Shown: positions 26,260 through 34,575 of the stretch, piece after piece
How positions within the stretch are numbered: the first letter of the stretch is position 1
Layout: each line of letters begins with the position of its first letter
Assembly: GCF_041260665.1 (NCBI RefSeq)
Contig: NZ_JBGCCT010000007.1
Location: 1-64,000 of the forward strand
DNA: 64,000 nucleotides
DNA from: Catenulispora sp. GP43
Lineage (GTDB): Bacteria > Actinomycetota > Actinomycetes > Streptomycetales > Catenulisporaceae
Direction: 5' to 3'
Program-made: the position numbers and the translations under genes
The notes under the pieces: generated by a model
Databases searched by the model: none
The model's input: only the letters and a program-made list of their open reading frames with translations
Told to the model about the DNA's origin: nothing

Positions 26260-26492
26260 TGGTCAGGTAAAACGCGCGGATCTCTAATGGTGGGCAGTCG
26301 TGAATCAACGGGGTCTTCAACGAGCTCTCATTCAGCGTCGGCACCGACGGCAGCCCCGGCAGCGACCTGTACTTCCGGCTCGACGCCCCGGAGGGCCTGT
26401 ACTCGCGCGCCGAGCTCGGCGTCATCGGTGGTGAGCTGATCGCTGTCATCAGGGCACTGATCGCCGCCGATCCGGGGCGGCCGGTCGGTGCC

Positions 26493-28448
26493 GTGGACAT
26501 CCTGGACGCCCTCGGCGGTGCCGAGCGGGACCGGGTGCTGACGGCGCCGAACGACACCGTCGTGCCGCTGCCGGAGCTGACCGTCCCGGAGCTGTTCGCG
26601 ATCCAGGCGCAGCGCATCCCCGAGGCCGACGCGCTGGTGTCCTGGGCCTCGGCGGTCTCCTACCGGGAGCTGGACGAGCGGTCCACCCGGCTGGCCGGGG
26701 CGCTGCGGCGCCGGGGCGTCGGTGCGGAGGCAGTCGTGGCGGTGGCGCTGCCGCGGTCGGCGGACCTGGCGGTCGCGTTGCTGGCGGTGCTGAAGGCGGG
26801 CGGCGCCTACCTGCCGATCGACCCGGCGCATCCTGCGGACGCGATCAAGGCGGTGGCCGGCGACTGTGTGGTGCAGGTGCTGCTGACCGACGCGGCGACC
26901 GCGCAGGAGCTCGCTCCCGAGCTGGGAGTTCCGTCGATCGTGAGCAGTCAGGTTTCGGCGCGGGATCCCGATGAGTCCGCTGGTATCGGCGACGACGGCG
27001 GCTCACAGGTCCCGACTTCATCGCACCCGGACAACCTGATGGCTGTGATGTACGCCGGGGCCGGAGCTGTAGCCGTGACGCATCGCAATATGCTGCGTCT
27101 AACCCGGGACCATCGCTGGCGCGAAGGCGACGACACCGCTGTGCTGTGGCACTCGCCGCACACCTGCGACGGGCTCGCCCTCGAACTGTGGACCCCGTTG
27201 CTGACCGGCGGCCGGGTGGTCGTGGCGCCGCCCGGCGAGCTGGACCCCGACGACCTGGCGGAGGACCGGACACCGGATGACGTCTCCGCGCTGTGGCTGT
27301 CCGCCGGGCAGTTCTGCGTGGTCGCGGCAGACCGTCCGGAACGCCTGGCCGCGGTGCGCGAGGTGTGGACCGGCGGCGACCGCGTGCCGGCTGCCGCGCT
27401 GCGGCGGGTGCGTGCGGCCTGCCCCGACCTGACGGTCGTCGCCGGGTACGGGCCGACCGAGGCGGCCGTGCTCGCCGCGTCCCACCGCGTGCCCGCCGTC
27501 GGGCCGGCGACTGCGGGCATGATCGGCGGGCCGTTGGACAACACCGCCGCCTACGTGCTGGGCCCCGGGTTGGCGCCGGTCCCGGTCGGCGTGACCGGGG
27601 AGTTGTACGTCGCGGGGCCCGGCGTGGCGCGCGGCTACCTCGGACAGGCCGCGCACACCGCGGAGCGTTTCGTGCCCTGTCCCTTCGGTCCGGCCGGCGC
27701 GCGCATGTACCGGACCGGAGACCGGGTGCGATGGGTCGGCGAACCGGCGCGGCTGGAGTACGTCGGCAGAGTCGGATCTCCTCTGGAAGTGCGCGGGCAC
27801 GCGGTCGAGGTGGCAGAGGCCGAAGAAGCGCTGTCCGCGCATCCGGCGCTGGCCCAGGCGTTGGTGGCCGCTGTCCGCGACCCCTCCGGTCGGCAGTGCC
27901 TTGCAGCCTACGTGGTCCCGGCGGCAGGCCGGAGCAACCAGATCGGCAGCGCCGCCGATGCGGCCGAGAGCGTCGGCACCGCACGCGCCGGCGCGGACCA
28001 TGCCGTGCCGTCGAGCCAGGACCTGCGCCACTTCGCCGCCGAGCGGCTGCCGGAGTACCTGGTCCCGTCAGTCTTCGTCGTCCTGGACGCGCTCCCGCTG
28101 ACCCCCGGCGGCCGGCTGGACCCGGCCGCGCTGCCCGAGCCGGAGTTCGGCGGCCCGGCCTACCGGGCGCCGCGCAACGACACCGAGCGGATCCTGGCCG
28201 AGGTCTTCGCCGAGGCGTTGGAAGTGGAGCGGGTGGGCATCGACGAGGACTTCTTCGACCTCGGCGGCAACTCGCTGCGGGCGATCCGGCTGGTCGGGCT
28301 GATCCGCTCGGAGCTGAACCAGGAGCTGTCCATCCGCACGCTGTTCGCGGTCCGGACCGTCACCGGCCTGGCGGAGATGTTGAGCAGCCTGGCCCAGTCC
28401 ACCAGGCCCGCTCTGCGCAGGCGGACGAAGGACGGCGAAGTCCTGTAA
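26493..28448 (+). CDS. 5'-truncated NRPS module with degenerate A domain and intact T domain
   Basis: The open frame extends upstream of this GTG to a TGA at 26301-26303. That stretch (26304-26492) encodes the last ~60 residues of a condensation domain (ending IAADPGRPVGAVDIL), so the gene has lost its 5' part. The adenylation domain (about residues 30-560) is damaged at key sites. The A3 P-loop TSGSTGxPKG is replaced by the shorter AGAGA (about 185), A8 reads GRVGSPLEVRG, and the A10 Lys is Arg (TPGGRLDPAAL, about 540). The thiolation domain near the C-terminus keeps FFDLGGNSLRAI with the phosphopantetheine Ser. The ORF is open throughout, but amino-acid activation is unlikely. It is either a decaying remnant or an A-inactive carrier protein loaded in trans. 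Confidence 0.7.
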   Translation: MDILDALGGAERDRVLTAPNDTVVPLPELTVPELFAIQAQRIPEADALVSWASAVSYRELDERSTRLAGALRRRGVGAEAVVAVALPRSADLAVALLAVLKAGGAYLPIDPAHPADAIKAVAGDCVVQVLLTDAATAQELAPELGVPSIVSSQVSARDPDESAGIGDDGGSQVPTSSHPDNLMAVMYAGAGAVAVTHRNMLRLTRDHRWREGDDTAVLWHSPHTCDGLALELWTPLLTGGRVVVAPPGELDPDDLAEDRTPDDVSALWLSAGQFCVVAADRPERLAAVREVWTGGDRVPAAALRRVRAACPDLTVVAGYGPTEAAVLAASHRVPAVGPATAGMIGGPLDNTAAYVLGPGLAPVPVGVTGELYVAGPGVARGYLGQAAHTAERFVPCPFGPAGARMYRTGDRVRWVGEPARLEYVGRVGSPLEVRGHAVEVAEAEEALSAHPALAQALVAAVRDPSGRQCLAAYVVPAAGRSNQIGSAADAAESVGTARAGADHAVPSSQDLRHFAAERLPEYLVPSVFVVLDALPLTPGGRLDPAALPEPEFGGPAYRAPRNDTERILAEVFAEALEVERVGIDEDFFDLGGNSLRAIRLVGLIRSELNQELSIRTLFAVRTVTGLAEMLSSLAQSTRPALRRRTKDGEVL

Positions 28449-28489
28449 CGCGAGGTCGGCGGGAGGAGCGCGCCGCCGGCTTCCACTGC

Positions 28490-28516
28490 CCACTACTCCG
28501 TGATACTTTGTAGTGG
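28490..28516 (+). promoter_or_regulatory. Candidate PadR operator
   Basis: CCACTAC (28490-28496) and GTAGTGG (28510-28516) form a perfect inverted repeat 38 bases before the padR start. TACTCAG direct repeats (28517-28523, 28527-28533) follow it. A position this close to the regulator suggests autoregulation. The GGGAGGAGG SD lies after it. Confidence 0.5.
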
Positions 28517-28553
28517 TACTCAGCGCTACTCAGTACCGGGAGGAGGGCTCGCG

Positions 28554-28880
28554 GTGGACGATCTGACAGAGATGCTGAAGGGCACACTCGAGGGCTGTGT
28601 TCTCCAGATCATCGGCAACGAGGAGACGTACGGCTACGCCATCACTCGTCGGCTGAACGACCTCGGTTTTCCCGATGTCGTCGAGGGGACGACCTACACG
28701 ATCCTGGTCCGCCTGGAGAAGAACGGGCTTGTGGACGTGACGAAACGGCCGTCGACGCAGGGCCCGCCGCGGAAGTTCTTCGCGCTTAACGAGGCCGGAC
28801 GCGAAGAGCTGGCGAGGTTCTGGGCGAAGTGGGAGTACCTCTCTTCACGCATCAACGATCTGAAGGAGGGCAGCCGATGA
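28554..28880 (+). CDS. PadR-family transcriptional regulator
   Basis: This encodes 108 residues from GTG 28554, which has a near-perfect SD (GGGAGGAGG, 28538-28546). The PadR winged helix is seen in LKGTLEGCVLQIIGNEETYG, YAITRRLNDLGF, then TTYTILVRLEKNGLVDVTKR and KFFALNEAGREEL (about 70-95). PadR proteins usually repress adjacent transporter genes and release DNA on binding a small molecule. Here padR, two DUF1048 genes and an ABC-2 exporter follow in one direction, with an ATGA overlap into the first DUF1048 gene. It is predicted to control the exporter operon and its own promoter. Confidence 0.9.
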   Translation: MDDLTEMLKGTLEGCVLQIIGNEETYGYAITRRLNDLGFPDVVEGTTYTILVRLEKNGLVDVTKRPSTQGPPRKFFALNEAGREELARFWAKWEYLSSRINDLKEGSR

Positions 28881-29236
28881 CGTTCTGGGAGAACATCACG
28901 GGCAGCGACCTGACAAAGGAATGGAAGGGTTTCGAGGCCCGGGCCGCGGTGCTGCCGGCCGAATACCGGGCGGCGTGGGAGCGGATCAGGACGGACCTGC
29001 TGCCCTCGGCGGACTTCTCGGGCCGCAACCTGATGCCAATCCTTGACGGCGTCCTGGGCCTGCTCGAGGAGTCGGCCGCGGAAGGGCTGGGCATCGCGGA
29101 GGTGCTCGGCGAGGACATCGACGGTTTCGCCGCGGCCCTGGTGGACGGCGGGGAGCAGGCCCGGAGCTACCGCGACAAGTGGCGCGAGCAGCTGAACCGG
29201 GACGTCGCCAAGAAGCTGGGCCGGCTGGGAGGCTGA
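28877..29236 (+). CDS. DUF1048-family protein 1
   Basis: This encodes 119 residues; the ATG at 28877 overlaps the padR stop. The sequence is all-helical and polar, with FWENITGSDLTKEWKGFEAR and LPAEYRAAWERI near the start and YRDKWREQLNRDVAKKLGRL at the end. This is the pattern of DUF1048, a small family repeatedly found next to PadR regulators and ABC transporters. No biochemical role is established. It is probably a PadR-associated helical partner or sensor. It is homologous to the next gene (shared LPPEYR, ILDxxxxLxEEgxAEGxxxxEVxGxDxxxFA). Confidence 0.85.
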   Translation: MTFWENITGSDLTKEWKGFEARAAVLPAEYRAAWERIRTDLLPSADFSGRNLMPILDGVLGLLEESAAEGLGIAEVLGEDIDGFAAALVDGGEQARSYRDKWREQLNRDVAKKLGRLGG

Positions 29237-29237
29237 G

Positions 29238-29546
29238 ATGGGCATCCAGGACATCATCGCGGGCAAGAAGCAGTGGCGGGAGCACGTGGCCCGGGTCGAG
29301 GCACTGCCGCCGGACTACCGCTTCGTCTACAAGGAGATGCAGAAGTACCTCTTCAAGGTGGGGCCCGTCGATCTGGAGGGGGGGAACCTGCTCGCCCGGA
29401 TCGTGGACTTCTTCGAGGAGGGGGTCGCCGAGGGCAAGAGAGTCCTCGAACTCACCGGCACCGACGTCGCGGCCTTCGCCGACGGCCTGATCAAGGACTC
29501 GGCGACCAACGCCGACGTCTACCGCGAGTCGCGGGGCGGCCGGTAA
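29238..29546 (+). CDS. DUF1048-family protein 2
   Basis: This encodes 102 residues starting one base after the preceding stop (SD AGGCTGAG overlaps that stop). It has IIAGKKQWREHVARVEALPP, YRFVYKEMQKYLFK, then RIVDFFEEGVAEGKRVLELT and GTDVAAFADGLI. The arrangement parallels the first DUF1048 protein, so this is a tandem duplication. The C-terminus is short and Arg/Gly-rich. Like its neighbour it is expected to be cytosolic and to act with the PadR/ABC system. A 141-base gap follows before the 28-codon ORF. Confidence 0.85.
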   Translation: MGIQDIIAGKKQWREHVARVEALPPDYRFVYKEMQKYLFKVGPVDLEGGNLLARIVDFFEEGVAEGKRVLELTGTDVAAFADGLIKDSATNADVYRESRGGR

Positions 29547-29687
29547 CACCCGCCGACCAGATCTCGGGTCTGCGCGCTGCTCGTGGGAACCGGGCAGCGC
29601 GGCCTCGGCGTGCCACAGAGTTCTGCGGGACCTGGAGCCCCCTGCCAGAACACGGGTCGAACGCTCCGACGAGGAGGGGTCCACGAC

Positions 29688-29774
29688 ATGGCCACAGGAC
29701 GTGGACAGAACAAACCATACCTGATGACCGGCACCGGTGAAAGCACCGGCAGCGTGGAGGGGACCGACCGATGA
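29688..29774 (+). CDS. 28-residue ORF translationally coupled to the ABC ATPase gene
   Basis: The ATG at 29688 has a very strong SD (GAGGAGGGG, 29671-29679). The ORF ends with a TGA that overlaps the ATG of the ABC ATPase (ATGA at 29771-29774). The peptide is polar, starts MATGRGQNKPYL and ends in a Gly/Thr/Ser/Glu-rich tail. It has no Cys, no signal peptide and no membrane segment. It may be a leader peptide controlling translation of the transporter, or a small export substrate. No family was recognised. Confidence 0.5.
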   Translation: MATGRGQNKPYLMTGTGESTGSVEGTDR

Positions 29775-30646
29775 CGACAGAGCAAGTCCTGCCGATCCGC
29801 GTCCAGGGCGTGGAGAAGTCGTACAAGAACCTGAAGGTCCTGCGCGGCGTGGACTTCGAGGTGCAGCCGGGCAGCATCTTCGCCCTGCTGGGCTCGAACG
29901 GCGCCGGCAAGACCACCCTGGTGAAGGTCCTGTCCACGCTGCTGCGGCCGGACGCCGGGACCGCCAGCGTCAACGGCTTCGACGTGGTCGGCCAGGCCGG
30001 GCAGGTACGCGAGTCCATCAGTCTCACCGGCCAGTTCACAGCCGTGGACGACGTCCTCACCGGGCGGGAGAACCTGGTCCTGGTCGCCAAGCTGCGGCAC
30101 CTGCCGCACCCCGGGCGGGTCGCGGACGAGATGCTCGAGCGGTTCGCGCTGACCGAGGCCGGCGCGCGGCGCGCGATGACCTACTCCGGCGGCATGCGCC
30201 GCCGCCTCGACGTGGCCATGAGCCTGATCGGCAGCCCGGCGGTAATCTTCCTCGACGAGCCGACCACCGGGCTGGACCCCGAGGGCCGCCAGGAGGTGTG
30301 GTCGACCGTCAAGGAGCTGGCCGGGCGCGGGACCACGGTGCTGCTCACCACGCAGTACCTGGACGAGGCCGAACAGCTCGCCGACCGGATCGCCATCCTG
30401 CACGAGGGGCGCATCATCGTGAACGGCACGCTGGCCGAGCTCCAGGAACTGCTCGGACCGCCGAAGGTCGAGTACGTGGAGAAGAAGCCGACCCTGGAGG
30501 ACGTCTACTTCGCCGTCGTCGGCCGGACCGGCAAGGACGGCGCGGACGGCGCGGACGGCGCCGACAGCCCGGCCGTTCCGGGCCAGGGCGCCGCGGGCCG
30601 TGCCGTGGACAACCAGACCGCCCAGACCCTGAGTAAGGAGCAGTGA
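29771..30646 (+). CDS. ABC-2 exporter ATPase (DrrA-like)
   Basis: This encodes 291 residues. Walker [13 protein letters not shown] (about 42-53), signature [12 protein letters not shown] (about 138-149), Walker [14 protein letters not shown] (about 159-171) and the H-loop region [14 protein letters not shown] (about 196-209) are all canonical. The C-terminal [16 protein letters not shown] segment matches the DrrA/daunorubicin-resistance subfamily. It is followed by an unusual [10 protein letters not shown] low-complexity tail. With the permease it should form an exporter for a drug-like or lipidic compound, under PadR control. Its start overlaps the coupled 28-codon ORF. Confidence 0.92.
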   Translation: MTTEQVLPIRVQGVEKSYKNLKVLRGVDFEVQPGSIFALLGSNGAGKTTLVKVLSTLLRPDAGTASVNGFDVVGQAGQVRESISLTGQFTAVDDVLTGRENLVLVAKLRHLPHPGRVADEMLERFALTEAGARRAMTYSGGMRRRLDVAMSLIGSPAVIFLDEPTTGLDPEGRQEVWSTVKELAGRGTTVLLTTQYLDEAEQLADRIAILHEGRIIVNGTLAELQELLGPPKVEYVEKKPTLEDVYFAVVGRTGKDGADGADGADSPAVPGQGAAGRAVDNQTAQTLSKEQ

Positions 30647-31407
30647 TGAGCCGTTTCCTGCGCGACAGCTCCGTGATGATGGGCCGCGCCATGCGCCACA
30701 TCATGCGCAGCCCGGACACCATCATCACCACCGCGATCACGCCGATCGCGATGATGCTGCTGTTCCTTTACGTGCTCGGTGGCGCGGTCGACCCCGGCGG
30801 CCGGGCGGCGTACGTGAAGTACATCCTGCCCGGCATCCTGCTCATCACCATCGCCTCGGGCATCTCCTACACCAACCTGCGGTTGTTCACCGACCGGCGC
30901 AGCGGTATCTTCGAGCGCTTCCACTCCATGCCGATCGCCCGCTCCAGCGTGCTGTGGGCGCATGTGCTGACCGCGCTGGTCGCCAATGCGATCTCGCTGG
31001 TGATCGTGGTGGCCGTGGCCCTGCTCGTCGGGTTCCGCTCCGGCGCCGGGGTGGTCTCCTGGGTGGGCATCGCCGGCATCCTGGCGCTATTCACCGTGGC
31101 GCTGAGCTGGATCGCGGTGCTGGCCGCGCTGGCCGCCAAGACGGCCGAGGGCGCCGGCGCGTTCGCCTACCCGCTGATCTTCCTGCCGTTCCTGAGCTCG
31201 GCGATGGTGCCCACCAAGACCATGCCCGGGCCGCTGCAGGCCTTTGCGAACAACCAGCCGGTGACCCCGGTGGTGAACTCCATCAGGGCCCTGATCAACG
31301 AGCAGTCGGTGGGCAGCCAGGCCTGGCTCGCCGCGGCCTGGTGCGTCGGCGTCCTGGTGGTCGCCTACCTGCTGTCGATGGTCGCCTACCGCCGGCAGAT
31401 CGCCTGA
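30646..31407 (+). CDS. ABC-2 exporter permease (DrrB-like)
   Basis: This encodes 253 residues. ATG 30646 (SD AAGGAG about 6 bases upstream) is preferred over the overlapping GTG at 30643. Six hydrophobic segments fit the ABC-2 permease fold: [78 protein letters not shown] and [13 protein letters not shown]. The [17 protein letters not shown] segment is typical of DrrB-type permeases. It partners with the upstream ATPase and is followed by a strong terminator that closes the operon. Confidence 0.9.
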   Translation: MSRFLRDSSVMMGRAMRHIMRSPDTIITTAITPIAMMLLFLYVLGGAVDPGGRAAYVKYILPGILLITIASGISYTNLRLFTDRRSGIFERFHSMPIARSSVLWAHVLTALVANAISLVIVVAVALLVGFRSGAGVVSWVGIAGILALFTVALSWIAVLAALAAKTAEGAGAFAYPLIFLPFLSSAMVPTKTMPGPLQAFANNQPVTPVVNSIRALINEQSVGSQAWLAAAWCVGVLVVAYLLSMVAYRRQIA

Positions 31408-31427
31408 GCGCACTGTTCGCAGCCGCC

Positions 31428-31472
31428 GCCGCGACGCCGAGTCCGCACCCGGGACTCGGCGTCGCGGCTTTT
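31428..31472 (+). terminator. Rho-independent terminator of the PadR/ABC operon
   Basis: A perfect 17-bp stem (31428-31444 with 31452-31468), a 7-base loop and TTTT at 31469-31472 directly follow, about 20 bases after the permease stop. Confidence 0.92.
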
Positions 31473-31474
31473 CC

Positions 31475-31503
31475 TTGCGGCGACGACGGGCGGGATCTAG
31501 CGT
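31475..31503 (+). promoter_or_regulatory. Candidate promoter for mbtH-NRPS
   Basis: TTGCGG (31475-31480) and TAGCGT (31498-31503) are 17 bases apart. The -10 sequence is the same as in the candidate promoter at 1446. It follows the terminator and lies ~165 bases before mbtH. Confidence 0.35.
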
Positions 31504-31667
31504 TCCCCACAGTGAGGTCGGCGTTTTCGCCGAAGTGCGGATGGGCGGGTGTCCCGTCGACAAGACAAGGCCGGTCGCTGCACTTGTCTGTCCGGGCCGT
31601 CGCCAATTCCCGAGTCACTTCGTTTTCTCTTTCTCCAGTCGCTCTGTGTCTGTTAAGGACGGTGGCA

Positions 31668-31883
31668 GTGAGCACGAATCCCTTCGACGACGAGAACGGC
31701 AGCTTCTACGTCGTTGTCAATGACGAGGACCAGCACTCCCTGTGGCCGGTGTTCGCCGAGGTGCCGGCCGGCTGGCGGGTGGCCTTCGGCGAGGCGAACC
31801 GGGCCGACTGCCTGGGCTACGTCGAGCAGAACTGGACCGATCTGCGGCCCCGGAGCCTGCGGGAGGCCATGGCGGCGGACTGA
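31668..31883 (+). CDS. mbtH: MbtH-like NRPS accessory protein
   Basis: This encodes 71 residues from a GTG with a weak SD (AAGGACGG). The family fingerprint is nearly complete: [20 protein letters not shown], then [13 protein letters not shown], and finally [20 protein letters not shown]. MbtH proteins bind adenylation domains and are needed for their solubility or activity. It lies 49 bases upstream of an A-PCP gene, its obvious partner. Confidence 0.95.
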   Translation: MSTNPFDDENGSFYVVVNDEDQHSLWPVFAEVPAGWRVAFGEANRADCLGYVEQNWTDLRPRSLREAMAAD

Positions 31884-31932
31884 CCGAGCCGGCCGTGCCC
31901 CCTCTTGCGCCGCGACGTATCGGAGTTCTCTG

Positions 31933-33795
31933 ATGATCCTGCGGGGAAAGCGGGTCGCCCTGCCCCCGGCCCCCGTCGTCCACCGGCGGTTCGAGGCCCA
32001 CGCCCGGCAGACCCCGGATGCCGTCGCGGTCAGCTGCGCCGGGGAGCAGGTGACCTACGCCGAACTGGACGCCGCCGCCAACCGGTTCGCGCACCTGCTC
32101 ATCGGGTGCGACCACGGCCGCGGCGCCAAGGTCGGCATCTGTCTGGACTACTCGGTCGACCTGCTGGTCGCACTGCTCGGCACGCTCAAGGCCGGGGCGG
32201 CTTACGTGCCCTTCGACCCGGCCTACCCGGCGGCCCGGCTCGACCTGCTCCAGCAGCAGACCCCTGATCTGGCCCTGATCGTCGCCTCCCCGGCCACCGC
32301 CCCGCGGTTGGGATCTGCGGCGGTCGAGGTGCTCGCCCCCGACCGGCTCACCGACCGCCTGCGGGACCTGCCGGCCACCGACCCGGATGTCCCGGTCGTC
32401 GGGGACGACCTGTGTTACGCGGTCTTCACCTCCGGATCCACCGGCACGCCGAAACTCACCGGAGTGCGGCACAAGGGCTGGTACAACCTGCTCAACTGGC
32501 TGCGGCTCGAATACGGCCTGGACTCCGGATCCAGCAACCTGGTGGTCAGCGTCTTCGGGTTCGACCTGTCCCAGCGCAGCCTGATGGCGCCGCTGTTCTG
32601 CGGCGCCACCCAGTACCTGACCGAGAGCAGGAGCTTCGACGCCGCGCTGGTCTACCGGCTGCTCGCCGAGCATCGGATCCGCACCGTGCACTGCGCCACC
32701 AGCACCCTGTATCTGCTGGTGGACTGGGAGAGCGCGTGCGGCGGCGAGGCGCTGGGTCGGCTCGACTACGTGCTGTTCGGCGGAGAGCCGCTGCACGTCG
32801 AGCGGCTCCAGGAGTGGGCCCGGCGAAGGGGCACCACCTGCACGCTGCCGCACCAGTACGGCGTCGCCGAGTGCACGGACGTCGCCACGTCCTACGACCT
32901 CGCCGGCTTCCGGCCCGCCGGCCACGAGAACGCCCCGGTGGGCCGGCCGGCGTACAACACCGAGATCCACATCCTCGACGAGCGCGCCGACGGCGTCGCG
33001 CCGGGGGAGTACGGCGAGATCTGCATCTCCGGGATCGGCGTCGGCGCGGGCTACCTCAACGGCGCCGGACCGGAGTCCCAGCGCTTCACGACGGTCCTGG
33101 TGGACGGCGAGCCGCGCCGCCTGTACCGCACCGGCGACCTGGGCTGCGTCACCGCCGCCGGCGACCTGGTCGTGGCCGGCCGGATCGACGCACAGGTCAA
33201 GGTGCGCGGCATGCGCGTGGACCCGACCGACGTCGAGCGCGCGCTGGTCCGGCTGCCCGGCGTCCGGCAGGCGGCCGTGGTCCCGGTGGCCGGCCGGGCC
33301 GGGCAGACCGAGCTGGTCGCGTTCGTCGTGCGGGACGACCGGGACGACAGCGGCGGGGACTCCGACACGAACCCCGGCCGCTTCCGCGCGGGCCTGCTGG
33401 CGACGCTGCCGCGCTCGATGGTGCCGGCCGGCTTCGTCGACGTCCCGTGGATCCCCTTGAGCCCGCACGGGAAAGTGGACCGCGCCGCGCTGGTCGCGGA
33501 TTTCCAGAACCGCGCCGCCGATATCGCTGATCGACCATTGATGGCCTCCGGCGGGACTGCGATGATTGCCGACGGAGTCCAGGCCATTTGGTGCCGGGAG
33601 CTCGACCGCGACGACATATCGACCGAAGACGACTTCTTCGTCCTCGGCGGCCAGTCGGTCATCATGGCGAAAATCCAAAGGGCTCTCGTCGAGGAACTGG
33701 GCGCCGAAGTCCCCACGGACCAGATGTTCCTGAATCCGACGGTGGCTTCGATTTCCGCCTACATCGAATCCCAGGGTGCGGTAACTCAACAGTGA
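31933..33795 (+). CDS. Stand-alone NRPS adenylation-carrier didomain (A-PCP)
   Basis: This encodes 620 residues. The A domain motifs are intact: A3 FTSGSTGTPKLTGV (about 168-181), A5-like HQYGVAECTDVA, A7 YRTGDLG, A8 GRIDAQVKVRGMRVDPTDVE and A10 PLSPHGKVDRAAL with the catalytic Lys (about 513). The carrier domain shows FFVLGGQSVIM (about 570) with the phosphopantetheine Ser. No condensation or thioesterase domain is present. Such A-PCP enzymes load one amino acid so that a tailoring enzyme can modify it while tethered. The MbtH gene upstream and a (truncated) flavoprotein gene downstream fit that. Specificity residues were not decoded reliably. Confidence 0.88.
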   Translation: MILRGKRVALPPAPVVHRRFEAHARQTPDAVAVSCAGEQVTYAELDAAANRFAHLLIGCDHGRGAKVGICLDYSVDLLVALLGTLKAGAAYVPFDPAYPAARLDLLQQQTPDLALIVASPATAPRLGSAAVEVLAPDRLTDRLRDLPATDPDVPVVGDDLCYAVFTSGSTGTPKLTGVRHKGWYNLLNWLRLEYGLDSGSSNLVVSVFGFDLSQRSLMAPLFCGATQYLTESRSFDAALVYRLLAEHRIRTVHCATSTLYLLVDWESACGGEALGRLDYVLFGGEPLHVERLQEWARRRGTTCTLPHQYGVAECTDVATSYDLAGFRPAGHENAPVGRPAYNTEIHILDERADGVAPGEYGEICISGIGVGAGYLNGAGPESQRFTTVLVDGEPRRLYRTGDLGCVTAAGDLVVAGRIDAQVKVRGMRVDPTDVERALVRLPGVRQAAVVPVAGRAGQTELVAFVVRDDRDDSGGDSDTNPGRFRAGLLATLPRSMVPAGFVDVPWIPLSPHGKVDRAALVADFQNRAADIADRPLMASGGTAMIADGVQAIWCRELDRDDISTEDDFFVLGGQSVIMAKIQRALVEELGAEVPTDQMFLNPTVASISAYIESQGAVTQQ

Positions 33796-33804
33796 GCGAG
33801 GGCC

Positions 33805-34200
33805 ATGTACGACGTAGTTGTCATAGGCGCCCGTTGCGCGGGTTCGCCGACGGCGATGCTGTTCGCCCGGCGGGGATATCGCGTACTGCTCCTGGAGAAG
33901 GCGCGCTTCCCGCAGGACACCCTGTCCTCGCACTACATCCACCAGCCGGGCGTGGCGCTGCTCGACCGCTGGGGGCTGCTCGACGGCCTGCGCCGGGCCG
34001 GGTGCCGGCCGATCGACCATCAGAGCTATGAGGCGCCGGGCGTCCGCCTCGACGGCTTCTCGCTGCCGGTCCAGGGCCACCGGATCACCTACGCGCCGCG
34101 GCGCTACGTCCTGGACCCGGTGCTCGCCGCCGGCGCCGTCGCGGCCGGCGTGGACTTGCAGGAGTCCTGCCTGGTCAACGATCTGATCCAGGAGGACAGT
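33805..34200 (+). pseudogene. FAD-dependent oxidoreductase gene, 3'-truncated
   Basis: ATG 33805 opens a normal flavoprotein N-terminus: MYDVVVIGARCAGSPTAMLF (Rossmann GxxCAGSPTA), FARRGYRVLLLEKARFP, HYIHQPGVALLDRWGLLDGL and PRRYVLDPVL. After about residue 130 (GVDLQESCLVNDLIQED) the frame abruptly runs into antisense sequence of a recombinase gene and stops at 34437. About two thirds of a normal flavoprotein (second FAD and substrate regions) is missing. It was probably the tailoring enzyme for the A-PCP substrate. No halogenase motif (WxWxIP) is seen. Confidence 0.8.
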
Positions 34201-34575
34201 CAGCGCGCGCCGTGTCGAAGGCTTGCGGCGCGGAAGCGGCAGCAGAGCTGCCGGGTTGTGCCGGTGATCGATCCAGCCGTCCTGCTCGGCCATTCTGAAC
34301 AGGGTCCGCATAGCCCGTACGGTGCGCTCGCCGGCGTACCGTCCATCCCGACTGGAAGCGCGGTGTGCGGCTCGGGAGATATCGGCTTGCTGAAGAATGC
34401 GGATGTCGAGGGTTGTGACTTGGTCCAGCAGCGTTGAACCCAGCCGTTCGCAAGCGCGACGCCAGACCGGAGCGTATGCCGACTTCTGACCTGGCGTACA
34501 TGCGTTTGTTGCGCGGGCCTGGAACTGCTCGAATGTGGGCGTGGCGCGGCTATTTGTTTCGTGGGATTCAAGCAT
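34199..34575 (-). pseudogene. Tyrosine recombinase, N-terminal fragment
   Basis: The minus-strand frame from ATG 34575 encodes ~125 residues of a site-specific recombinase core-binding (SAM-like) domain, including FEQFQARATNACTPGQKSAY, RRACERLGSTLLDQVT and TVRAMRTLFRMAEQDGWI. It ends in the linker-like LPLPRRKPSTRRAL and then continues as antisense of the truncated flavoprotein. The catalytic domain (R-H-R-Y) is absent, so it is inactive. Its start overlaps the stop of the AbrB-like gene by 8 bases, a pairing that suggests an integrative element. Confidence 0.8.

Noticed and set aside
33805-34200. Flavin-dependent halogenase acting on the A-PCP substrate
   Set aside because: No WxWxIP motif is present, and the fragment ends before the regions that would define a halogenase.
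31717-34575. 952-codon minus-strand ORF read as one large protein
   Set aside because: Only its first ~125 codons are real (recombinase fragment); the rest is antisense of the A-PCP gene and the truncated flavoprotein.
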